DNA of 64,000 bases from RGIG990 sp045589455 (GTDB taxonomy: Bacteria; Verrucomicrobiota; Kiritimatiellia; RFP12; UBA3636), in NCBI GenBank assembly GCA_045589455.1, contig JAZNPC010000035.1, forward strand, positions 1 to 64,000. The letters run 5' to 3'. The notes below the pieces were generated by a model. The model was not told the DNA's origin and ran no database searches. It saw only the letters and a program-made list of their open reading frames with translations. The position numbers and the translations under genes were made by a program. Shown piece after piece: positions 43,403 to 51,014 of this stretch (the first letter of the stretch is position 1; every line of letters starts with the position of its first letter).

Positions 43403-44599
43403 TTAGATTAGTCTTTCCATCTTTGGTAAATCGCCTACCAATGGTGCTGCATAATCAATAAATGCCTGAGTAACATTATTACCGGCACGATTAATAAAGC
43501 TTCGTGGCATTGTCTTTGTTTTTCCTGCCACATTCTTAAGAGGCACACACTCATACTTTGCTTTATACTTTTTGCCAGCTAGGCGCTTAATTGCAATAGA
43601 CCCACAATCAAACTTTCCGCCAACAGCAATCTTTACTGCTGTCTCACCTACAGCAAAGGCATCTGCTCTATCTGGATAAGAAGGGGCACCTGGGAATGAG
43701 CGCTGAATATAACCAAAGGTATCAGCGCGCACGCGCTTAATACCAAGCTTTGCCTTGATTTCACGTGCAAGCATATCTCCTAATGCACCAGTACCACTAA
43801 GCTGAACATTTCCGTGAGAATCCTTTTCTGTACCACCTAGCAAGGTTGCTATTGGCTTACCAGACTTATCTGCAATACCCTCAGACACTGCCACAACACA
43901 GCGATTATATTTCTTCATCACTGCCTTAACATCCTTAAGAAACTTATCCATTGAGAATGGAATCTCCGGCAAATAAACAAGATGTGGACCATCATCATCG
44001 TGCTGACGAGCCAATGCTGATGCAGCTGTTAAGAAGCCAGCATGTCGGCCCATAACAATATTTATCTTTACGCCACCCAAAGCAACATTATCAAGGTTAT
44101 CTCCCATAAATGCCATTGCTACATAGCGTGCAGCACTACCATAGCCAGGTGTATGATCATTTTCTCTTAAATCATTATCTATTGTCTTTGGGATATGGAA
44201 ACACTTTAAAGGAAAAGCATGCTTTTTAGCCATTTCACTAACGATGTGTGCTGTCTCAGCTGAATCATTTCCACCGATGTAGAAGAAATATCCAATGTCG
44301 TATTTTTTAAGGACCTCAAAGATTTTTTTACAATCATCTTCAGTTGGCTTTTTACGAACACTACCTAGTGCAGAGGATGGAGTTTGAGCTACGCCGATTA
44401 GCTTTGCTTCATCATAAGCTCGCATATCAAGAAAATTCTCATTGAGGATACCATCTATTCCGTGAACAGCACCATAAATCTTACCTATCTTCTTTTGATT
44501 TATTGCTGTAACCACCGCACCAACAAGGCTTTGATTAATTACCATTGAAGGGCCACCGCTTTGTGCGATAACCATATTAATTGCAGATGTTTTTTTCAT
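43403..44599 (-). CDS. pfp: Pyrophosphate-dependent 6-phosphofructokinase
   Basis: A 398-residue PFK of the PPi-using clade. AQSGGPSMVINQSLVGAV is the nucleotide/PPi loop. YIGGNDSAETAHIVSEMA replaces the ATP-PFK 'GGDGS', with the Asp characteristic of PPi specificity in this position. HIPKTIDNDL carries the catalytic Asp region (PKTIDND), and MGRHAGFLTAA marks the sugar site. The enzyme reversibly phosphorylates fructose 6-phosphate with PPi, linking glycolysis to biosynthetic PPi. A PPi-hydrolysing enzyme is encoded at 30.8 kb. It is first in the pfp-GT-rSAM operon. Confidence 0.92.
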   Translation of the reverse strand: MKKTSAINMVIAQSGGPSMVINQSLVGAVVTAINQKKIGKIYGAVHGIDGILNENFLDMRAYDEAKLIGVAQTPSSALGSVRKKPTEDDCKKIFEVLKKYDIGYFFYIGGNDSAETAHIVSEMAKKHAFPLKCFHIPKTIDNDLRENDHTPGYGSAARYVAMAFMGDNLDNVALGGVKINIVMGRHAGFLTAASALARQHDDDGPHLVYLPEIPFSMDKFLKDVKAVMKKYNRCVVAVSEGIADKSGKPIATLLGGTEKDSHGNVQLSGTGALGDMLAREIKAKLGIKRVRADTFGYIQRSFPGAPSYPDRADAFAVGETAVKIAVGGKFDCGSIAIKRLAGKKYKAKYECVPLKNVAGKTKTMPRSFINRAGNNVTQAFIDYAAPLVGDLPKMERLI

Positions 44600-44713
44600 G
44601 TTAGCATCCCTATATTTAAAGATAAATCATTTAACATTTTAGTATACAAATTAAACTTAAATAAATAATCTCAAAAAACCACTTGAATGTCAAATATTAA
44701 TGAGAAAAGAAAA

Positions 44714-44742
44714 TTGCATAATTAATTTAAGATTGCTATACT
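44714..44742 (+). promoter_or_regulatory. Strong orphan promoter in gene-free region
   Basis: TTGCAT (44714-44719), exactly 17 bases, TATACT (44737-44742) with TG one base before the -10 (extended -10). Expected start near 44749. No long gene lies downstream on this strand; see the leader peptide and ncRNA candidates. Confidence 0.7.
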
Positions 44743-44748
44743 CATTTA

Positions 44749-45000
44749 GCTTGCAATTTGCATAAATTCTCGGGTTGCCATCTTTAAAAAAACTAACCTA
44801 AAAAACGGGAGAGAAAATATGCGTTGTGACTACAAGCCGAAGTTTTAACAGGATTTAAGTGTAATTTTTGCTTTAATTTGTTTGATTTTGCAGCTAGGCG
44901 CTGTGTATGTGCGTGATTCTGATTCAGCAAGATATCTTTTTGGATATGTGTAAACAGACAAATTCATTTAACACTTTTATAATCAACGACACAAATCAAG
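44749..45000 (+). ncRNA. Candidate small RNA or leader transcript (unassigned)
   Basis: A transcript from the promoter at 44714-44742 would cover this gene-free stretch. It contains CTCGGGTTGCC, a ribosome-site-like CGGGAGAG, a nine-codon frame at 44819-44848, and a short stem-like GATATC-TTTTT-GGATAT near 44935. I do not recognise 6S, SRP, RNase P, tmRNA or a known riboswitch in it. No clear plus-strand terminator is seen before the convergent lipoprotein gene. The end coordinate is a guess. Confidence 0.35.
44819..44848 (+). CDS. Possible nine-residue leader peptide
   Basis: ATG CGT TGT GAC TAC AAG CCG AAG TTT TAA encodes MRCDYKPKF. The sequence CGGGAGAG lies 7-8 bases upstream, one of the better ribosome sites in the window. 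It lies about 70 bases after the predicted transcription start. Too short to be sure; it could be a regulatory uORF of the candidate ncRNA. Confidence 0.3.
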   Translation: MRCDYKPKF

Positions 45001-45083
45001 TTTTAAATTCAACTGCTGTTTCTATAGTGCTGAAAAACCAAACTTGTATTACGATTTAGACTGCGCAAACAAGTTTTAAAAAC

Positions 45084-45112
45084 AAAAACCCGCCAAAATA
45101 CTGACGGGTTTA
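45084..45112 (-). terminator. Intrinsic terminator after the small Cys-rich lipoprotein
   Basis: AAACCCG and CGGGTTT pair around a 12-base loop. On the minus strand it is followed by TTTTTGTTTTT. It lies about 55 bases past the stop at 45167. Confidence 0.75.
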
Positions 45113-45166
45113 AACACTTATGATTTTTTCAAAAATGTTATTGTTACCTAAATATTACTCTACAAA

Positions 45167-45355
45167 TTAACGGCGAGATGCCTCCTCAGCCTTATCTCGG
45201 CAATCTGAGCACATTGGTATTTTCTCACCAAATACTTCAACTTTCTTGCAATATGCTTCTTTATCACATGTAGCACATTTTGTCTTCTCACCACATCCTG
45301 TAGCAAACACCATTGCGACAGCTGCTAAAGCAAACATAATAACGAATTTTTTCAT
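45167..45355 (-). CDS. Small Cys-rich lipoprotein
   Basis: A 62-residue protein from ATG 45355 (AAAGGAG at 8 bases upstream; a 14-codon N-terminal extension in the same frame lacks a ribosome site). The signal peptide MKKFVIMFALAAVAMVFATG ends at a lipobox Cys (about residue 21, ATGC). The mature protein holds two CxxC pairs (CATCDKEAYC and CSDCRDKAEE), suggesting a tiny metal-binding ribbon on the membrane. A role in metal or redox homeostasis is conceivable. No neighbour gives context. Confidence 0.75.
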   Translation of the reverse strand: MKKFVIMFALAAVAMVFATGCGEKTKCATCDKEAYCKKVEVFGEKIPMCSDCRDKAEEASRR

Positions 45356-45514
45356 AATTTTTCTCCTTTGATTAAATATTTCACTACATATCTCCATGTA
45401 GCAACTCTACAGTAACAAATACTTTCAGCGTAGTCAATACTTTTCTAAATACCTCATTTTTGTTATTTGCAAATAACAGTATAATGTTATAACATTATCT
45501 CGTCTATTTGTTGC

Positions 45515-45543
45515 TTGTTTTTATGCATAATTTATGCGATAAT
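45515..45543 (+). promoter_or_regulatory. Promoter of rpe giving a near-leaderless mRNA
   Basis: TTGTTT (45515-45520), a 17-base spacer and GATAAT (45538-45543), with TG at 45535-45536 (extended -10). The expected start at about 45550-45551 is two or three bases before the rpe ATG at 45553, and no Shine-Dalgarno is present. Confidence 0.6.
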
Positions 45544-45552
45544 ATATTTCAT

Positions 45553-46218
45553 ATGCAAAACCTAATATTACCATCACTTCTAGCTGCTGATTTTGGACAG
45601 CTAAACAACGAGATTTTACGAGCAGAAAAAGCTGGTGCAGATGCTATCCACTTGGATATTATGGATGGCGTTTTTGTACCAAACATCAGCTTTGGTCCTG
45701 CTATCGTTAAGCTTTGCCAAAAACTAACTAAACTACCATTGAATGTGCACCTAATGCTAGCTCGCCCAGATTTCTTTGTGGAGCCATTTGCTAAGGCGGG
45801 TGCAACAACAATCCAAATTCATGCAGAAGCATCATGTAATATTAAAGAAACCCTACAACACATCCGTAGCTTAGGCGTATCCCCTGCATTAGTACTTAAC
45901 CCTCTAACACCTCACACAGCAGTTATCCCTTATCTCGAGCTTGTTGATGAGGTTATGTACATGACCGTTTTCCCAGGCTATGGCGGCCAAAAATTTAAGC
46001 CAGAGCCTCTTCCTGAAATTAAAGCCCTTAGAGAGTATGCAAACGCCAACGGCTTTGAAAAGCTCAACATCATGGTAGATGGTGGCGTTGACAGAAATAC
46101 AATTGCTCAATGTGCAAAGGATGGTGCAAATGCCTTTGTTGCAGGAACCGCACTTTTCACTCAGGAAGATATGGCAGCCGAAATAGCACTCTTTAGACAG
46201 CTAATAGATCAACAATAG
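45553..46218 (+). CDS. rpe: Ribulose-phosphate 3-epimerase
   Basis: A 221-residue TIM-barrel enzyme interconverting ribulose 5-phosphate and xylulose 5-phosphate. Family motifs are LPSLLAADFGQL, HLDIMDGVFVPNISFGP with the metal His/Asp, LNVHLMLARPD, MTVFPGYGGQKF, and MVDGGVDRNT. The start at 45553 gives the normal length (about 220). An upstream in-frame ATG at 45508 would add 15 residues not seen in the family and lies before the promoter's -10. lepA begins 37 bases after its stop. Confidence 0.95.
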   Translation: MQNLILPSLLAADFGQLNNEILRAEKAGADAIHLDIMDGVFVPNISFGPAIVKLCQKLTKLPLNVHLMLARPDFFVEPFAKAGATTIQIHAEASCNIKETLQHIRSLGVSPALVLNPLTPHTAVIPYLELVDEVMYMTVFPGYGGQKFKPEPLPEIKALREYANANGFEKLNIMVDGGVDRNTIAQCAKDGANAFVAGTALFTQEDMAAEIALFRQLIDQQ

Positions 46219-46255
46219 TAATCACAACGAAAAGCCTTCAAAGCACAACAGAATT

Positions 46256-48061
46256 ATGTTATCTAAAATCAGAAACTTTTGCATTATTGCACATATCGAT
46301 CATGGTAAATCTACACTTGCTGACCGCATCATGCAGCTTACAGAGTCAGTAGATGAGCGCGTTTTTCATGACCAGCTTCTCGACTCTATGGATCTTGAGC
46401 GCGAGCGTGGTATTACCATTAAATCCCATCCTGTATCCATGAACTATAAGGCAAAGGATGGTCAAACCTATTTGCTAAATCTTATCGACACACCGGGCCA
46501 CGTGGACTTTACCTACGAGGTATCACGTTCTATGGCAGCCTGCGAGGCAGCAATCTTGTTGGTTGATGCCGCTCAAGGTGTGCAAGCTCAGACTGTGGCA
46601 AATACATACCTTGCTGTAGACAACAATCTTGAAATCATCCCTGTATTAAACAAGGTAGATCTACCAAGCGCTGATGTTGACGGAAGTAAGCGCCAAGTGG
46701 AAGAGGCACTTGCGATTCCAATGGACAACTGCGGACTAGTTTCCTCAAAGACAGGCGTTGGCGTACCTGAGCTTATGGAGCAAATCATTGCTCTATGCCC
46801 TCCTCCAAAATCAGAGCACATTGATGGACCACTTCGTGCAATTATCTTTGATAGCGTCTATGATGTATATCGTGGCGTAATCACATACATCCGAATTGTT
46901 GATGGCTCAATCAAGGATGGCGATTATATTCAATTTATGGGTTCTGGCCTAACAACACAGGTTAAGGAGGTGGGTATCTTCTCTCCTCAAATGAAGCCTT
47001 GTGGGGAGCTTACAGCTGGTAAGGTGGGCTATATTGTAGGCACAATCAAAGACCCTAAAGAAGTGCAGATTGGTGATACAATCACCTTGCGTTCTCGCCC
47101 AGCTGAAGACCCTCTTCCTGGCTTTAGAGAGATTCACCCAATGGTGTTCAGTGGTCTATACCCAATTTCAACAGACGAATATGAGAAGATTAAAGCATCA
47201 CTTGAAAAGCTTCAGCTAAATGATGCAGCTTTCACATATCACCCTGAATCCTCTGTTGCTCTTGGCTTTGGCTTCCGCTGTGGCTTCCTTGGCCTGCTCC
47301 ATATGGAAATTGTTCAGGAGCGCCTACGCCGTGAATTTGATTGCGACATTATTTCTACAAACCCAGCCGTTGTTTACAAGATTCACTATAGCGATGGCAA
47401 GGTAGAGGAAATTGACAACCCTACTCGCATGCCAGACCCAACACGCATTGAGTTTATTGAAGAACCAATGATTAAAGCAACTATCATTACGCCATCCGAT
47501 TATATTGGTGATATTATGCGCGTGGTGATGGAGCATCGTGGCATTGTGGAGAAGACAGACAGTCTTGATGGTGTACGCGTAATTCTAACCTGCATCCTTC
47601 CTCTAAACGAAATTCTAATTGACTTTAATGACACGCTAAAGAGCGTTTCTCACGGCTATGCTTCTATGGACTATGACCACTATGGCTACCAGCAGAGCAA
47701 CATTGTGAAGATGGATATTCTTCTCAATGGTGACGTTGTTGATGCCTTCTCTTGCATGGTTCACAAGGATAGAGCTGTTGCACGTGGTAAGCAAATTTGT
47801 GCTGCTCTAAAGGACTCAATTCCTCCTCACATGTTTAAGATTCCTGTTCAAGCTGCAATCGGTAGAACAATTATCGCTCGTGAGGATATTCGTCCATTTA
47901 GAAAGGATGTTACTGCAAAGCTATATGGTGGTGACGTTACTCGTAAGCAAAAGCTTTTGAATAAGCAGAAGGAAGGTAAGAAGCGTATGAAGCAATGTGG
48001 CACAGTAAATGTTCCTCAGGAGGCATTTGTATCAGTGCTACGTAGCAATACCGACAACTAA
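46256..48061 (+). CDS. lepA: Elongation factor 4 (LepA) GTPase
   Basis: A 601-residue LepA of full length. The G1 motif is HIDHGKSTLADR, G2 ERGITIKSHPV, G3 DTPGHVDFTYEVSRS, G4 NKVDLPSAD, followed by SSKTGVGV. Further domains match EF-G domains II, III and V, and the C-terminal LepA-specific domain ends RKQKLLNKQKEGKKRMKQCG. EF4 back-translocates or remodels ribosomes in stress and aids 30S biogenesis. Many CTA leucine codons are used. It is probably cotranscribed with rpe. Confidence 0.97.
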   Translation: MLSKIRNFCIIAHIDHGKSTLADRIMQLTESVDERVFHDQLLDSMDLERERGITIKSHPVSMNYKAKDGQTYLLNLIDTPGHVDFTYEVSRSMAACEAAILLVDAAQGVQAQTVANTYLAVDNNLEIIPVLNKVDLPSADVDGSKRQVEEALAIPMDNCGLVSSKTGVGVPELMEQIIALCPPPKSEHIDGPLRAIIFDSVYDVYRGVITYIRIVDGSIKDGDYIQFMGSGLTTQVKEVGIFSPQMKPCGELTAGKVGYIVGTIKDPKEVQIGDTITLRSRPAEDPLPGFREIHPMVFSGLYPISTDEYEKIKASLEKLQLNDAAFTYHPESSVALGFGFRCGFLGLLHMEIVQERLRREFDCDIISTNPAVVYKIHYSDGKVEEIDNPTRMPDPTRIEFIEEPMIKATIITPSDYIGDIMRVVMEHRGIVEKTDSLDGVRVILTCILPLNEILIDFNDTLKSVSHGYASMDYDHYGYQQSNIVKMDILLNGDVVDAFSCMVHKDRAVARGKQICAALKDSIPPHMFKIPVQAAIGRTIIAREDIRPFRKDVTAKLYGGDVTRKQKLLNKQKEGKKRMKQCGTVNVPQEAFVSVLRSNTDN

Positions 48062-48117
48062 GCCTAAAAACAATTTAAACAATATTTTAACAACCTCAAA
48101 CAAGATAGGAAAATAAT

Positions 48118-49104
48118 ATGAAAAAATTTATTGGAGCAATTGCTTTAACAACCCTAACAACAGCCTTAGCTCTTGGCTCAACTAGCATTGCAAAATGGCA
48201 AGGAGATGCAAAGGGTGCTTTCGCTATGTACTACGACGATGGCGTTGAAAGCGCACAAACCTATGCTATTCCTTGCTTGAAGAAATACAATATTCCTGGA
48301 ACATTCTATATTCCTATTCAGTGGTATGAACATAGACCAGATTATCTAAAAACATGGTTTGAACAGGTTGATAATAAGATTATCTTTATGGGTAACCACA
48401 CCTATACACATAATGGTGTAAAGAGCTATGAGAACGCTGTAGAAGAAATTGGTAAGAATGATAGATTGATTCGAGAAGGTGTTGGCATGGATGAAAATGC
48501 ACTTATCTCATTCGCTCGACCTGGTGCTGTTGCTTGGGAAATAACACCCGAGCAAGAAACAGAAATTCTAACAAACCACTCTGAGATTCTCCGCCCAACA
48601 ATTAACAAATTCGGAATTGAAAATGTTGGCGCTCGCACACATAAGACAGCAGCTGATTTTATTCCTACACTAGACAAAATTGAAGAGCACGGAATTTTTG
48701 ATTCTGTTATCTTCCATGGTATTGGTGGCGACTGGTTTAATTTTGATGCAGCTGAGCACGAAAAGCTATGCCAAGAGCTTGTTCGTCGTAAAATTAATGG
48801 TACACTATGGACCGATGCAACAATCAACATCCAGAAATATATCGCTGAACGCAATGGTGCAACAGTTAAAGTTATTTCTGAATTTAATGAAAATGGTGTT
48901 ACAGAGCTAGAGCTAACTGTTACAACAGATCCAAAAGTTTACGATGTTCCTCTAACTCTTGTTACAACAATTCCTAATGGTGACTGGAAGGGCTGCAAGA
49001 TTATTCAAGGAGACACTGTTATATCTGTACCACAATTTGATGGTGTAGTTAAGTATAATGTTGCACCTGTTTCTGGGAAGATAACACTACAGCTACGCAA
49101 ATAA
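48118..49104 (+). CDS. Secreted polysaccharide deacetylase (NodB fold)
   Basis: A 328-residue protein with a signal peptide (about residues 1-20, ending ALALG). The deacetylase domain follows: the metal-binding Asp pair in MYYDDGVES (the family's TFDDG), NHTYTHNG supplying HxxxH, FARPGAVAW, and a late FHGIGGDW. A C-terminal beta domain (about 240-328) may be accessory. It removes acetyl groups from N-acetylated glycans such as chitin, peptidoglycan or exopolysaccharide. AGGAAAA precedes the ATG. A second, signal-less paralogue follows at 49272. Confidence 0.85.
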   Translation: MKKFIGAIALTTLTTALALGSTSIAKWQGDAKGAFAMYYDDGVESAQTYAIPCLKKYNIPGTFYIPIQWYEHRPDYLKTWFEQVDNKIIFMGNHTYTHNGVKSYENAVEEIGKNDRLIREGVGMDENALISFARPGAVAWEITPEQETEILTNHSEILRPTINKFGIENVGARTHKTAADFIPTLDKIEEHGIFDSVIFHGIGGDWFNFDAAEHEKLCQELVRRKINGTLWTDATINIQKYIAERNGATVKVISEFNENGVTELELTVTTDPKVYDVPLTLVTTIPNGDWKGCKIIQGDTVISVPQFDGVVKYNVAPVSGKITLQLRK

Positions 49105-49133
49105 TTTATTTGTAATAGCAAAATAAATTACTG

Positions 49134-49172
49134 ATGGCGGTAGTGTATGCCAAGGGGCAAGCCTACTGCCAT
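49134..49172 (+). terminator. Hairpin between the two deacetylase genes
   Basis: ATGGCGGTAG pairs with CTACTGCCAT (10 bp with a G-T pair) around a 19-base loop that contains a small inner GCC/GGC pair. No strong T run follows, so it may be an RNA processing or attenuating hairpin. Confidence 0.5.
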
Positions 49173-49271
49173 TATAATATAAAGAATGTAGCAATCAACA
49201 ATTTGTTCCGTGCTAAAGCATAATCGCAGCAGATAACTATTAAAGATAGAAATAAAATCTAGGAGTAAACC

Positions 49272-50198
49272 ATGGGAGCATCAGTAACAATCGCTAAATG
49301 GCAAAATAATGCAAAGGCTGCCTTTGCTCTTTATTATGACGATGGCTGTAATAGCGCTCTAGCTACCGCGATACCATGCCTTAGAAAATATGATATTCCA
49401 GGCACCTTCTATCTCTGCACGGGTTGGTATAAAGAGAAGCTGTGGGAGCTAGAAAAATGGTTCTCTCAGGTTGATAACAAAATTATATTTTTAGGCAATC
49501 ACACAGTCAGCCATTGCGGTGTAAGCTCCTATGAAAATGCCAAGGAAGAAATTTGCAATAACGATAAGATTCTGCGTGAAGGACTAAAATACCCACAAAA
49601 GAAAATGCTCTCCTATGGTCGCCCAGGAGGTGTTGGTTGGAAAATCACAGATGCAGAGGAAAAGGAAATTTTAGAGTCTGTATACACAATTAAGCGTGCA
49701 GGCCTTAAACCAGACGGCTCTGAATATGCAGGTGGTCTTTCAATTAAATCCTTTGAAGAAGCACTCTCTGCCCTTAATGCTATTGAAGAGGCAGGCAACA
49801 ATGATTTTATCATATTTCATGGCATTGGTGATGATTGGATTAGTTTCCCAGCCGCAGATCATGAAAAGCTAGTTCAAGAGCTTGCTATCCGTAAGGCAAA
49901 AGGAAGCCTATGGGTCGCTGCTGCAATTGACATCCACAAATACATCGTTGAACGTGACGGTGCTTCTATCGATATTCTCTCATCTGAGAGCAATGACGAG
50001 ATTAAGCTCAACCTATCTGTAAAGACAGATCCTGAGAGCTATGACACCCCTCTTACAATCGTTGTAGACACCCCTACAGATTGGATTAGAGCAATGATTA
50101 CACAAGGCGAAACAATCCAGATTGTTCCTGTGTTAGATGGCAAAGCAACCTTTAATGCTGCACCAATCAATGATGAAATCGTTGTAACCAAGCGTTAA
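49272..50198 (+). CDS. Cytoplasmic paralogue of the polysaccharide deacetylase
   Basis: A 308-residue NodB-fold protein clearly duplicated from the preceding gene: VTIAKWQNNAKAAFALYYDDG, KYDIPGTFYLC, QVDNKIIFLGNHTVSHCG, SYGRPGGVGW and FIIFHGIGDDW align with its mature part. It begins MGASVTIAKWQ, exactly at the point where the paralogue's signal peptide ends, so export has been lost (or was never present). Catalytic DDG and HxxxH are kept. Its likely substrate is then intracellular, for example oligosaccharides imported after extracellular deacetylation. Confidence 0.8.
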   Translation: MGASVTIAKWQNNAKAAFALYYDDGCNSALATAIPCLRKYDIPGTFYLCTGWYKEKLWELEKWFSQVDNKIIFLGNHTVSHCGVSSYENAKEEICNNDKILREGLKYPQKKMLSYGRPGGVGWKITDAEEKEILESVYTIKRAGLKPDGSEYAGGLSIKSFEEALSALNAIEEAGNNDFIIFHGIGDDWISFPAADHEKLVQELAIRKAKGSLWVAAAIDIHKYIVERDGASIDILSSESNDEIKLNLSVKTDPESYDTPLTIVVDTPTDWIRAMITQGETIQIVPVLDGKATFNAAPINDEIVVTKR

Positions 50199-50213
50199 TT
50201 CTAATCAAATCCT

Positions 50214-50999
50214 ATGTCCGATACCTTTGAATTTAAACAAATTGGAGTATTCAAATGTGATGCTGAATACAAGCATGACATTCCACGCCAAGGTGTGTTC
50301 AATCAAAATCATGTCGGAAAAATCATCCTAGATAAAGGAGAGAATTACGAGCAAGGCCTACGCGGACTTGAAGGGTTTGAACGCATTTGGGTTGTTTTTG
50401 TGCTTAACCGAAACAATGCTTGGAAGCCAATCGTAACACCACCCGTCCCTACTGCAACGCAAAAGCGTATTGGTGTATTTGCTTCTCGCGCCCCATATCG
50501 TCCTAATATGATTGGGCTAAGCTGTGTAAAGCTTTTATCCATCAAGGGAAATGTAATAACTGTTGATGAATCTGACCTCCTAAATGATACGCCTATCCTA
50601 GATATTAAGCCGTATATACCAAAGGCAGATGCATTTCCTGAAGCAGCCGCTGGATGGGTTGATGAGCAAGTAATTGAAAAATACTCCTTAATTGAATCTG
50701 ATTTATTTAAAGAACAGAACCAATTTCTTCTGCGCTTTAATCTAGATATATTTAACATAGCTAAGGTGCAATTATCAGAAAACCCATTTAACACAGAGCG
50801 AAAACGAATTAAATTCAATGAAGAGCAAACAGCTGGTGTTTTATCCTACCGAATGTTTAGAATTCATTTTTCTATAACCGATACAGCTATAACACTAGAA
50901 AGTATTCAATCTGGATATACTCTAGAAGAATTAAACGATTCTTTTGATAAATATAACGACAAAGCTATCCATAGACCATTTACACAAAAATTTAATTAA
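50214..50999 (+). CDS. trmO: tRNA (N6-threonylcarbamoyladenosine37) methyltransferase TrmO family
   Basis: A 261-residue YaeB/TsaA-like protein. IGVFKCDAEYKHDIPRQG begins the conserved beta-barrel domain. LRGLEGFERIWVVFVLNRN and RIGVFASRAPYRPNMIGLSC are the family core (SAM site and RxPxRPN motif), with VDESDLLNDTPILDIKPYIP closing it. The C-terminal 90 residues match the smaller second domain. TrmO methylates t6A37 in some tRNAs to m6t6A. No tRNA gene is nearby. It starts 15 bases after the deacetylase stop. Confidence 0.9.
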   Translation: MSDTFEFKQIGVFKCDAEYKHDIPRQGVFNQNHVGKIILDKGENYEQGLRGLEGFERIWVVFVLNRNNAWKPIVTPPVPTATQKRIGVFASRAPYRPNMIGLSCVKLLSIKGNVITVDESDLLNDTPILDIKPYIPKADAFPEAAAGWVDEQVIEKYSLIESDLFKEQNQFLLRFNLDIFNIAKVQLSENPFNTERKRIKFNEEQTAGVLSYRMFRIHFSITDTAITLESIQSGYTLEELNDSFDKYNDKAIHRPFTQKFN

Positions 51000-51014
51000 C
51001 CCAAAGGACCATTT

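Noticed and set aside
44749..45000. 6S RNA, SRP RNA, RNase P or c-di-GMP riboswitch identity for the orphan transcript.
   Set aside because: The conserved cores I could look for (for example GGAAGCAGCC-type SRP loop, RNase P GAGGAAAGTCCGG, GEMM core) are absent. I left the class open.
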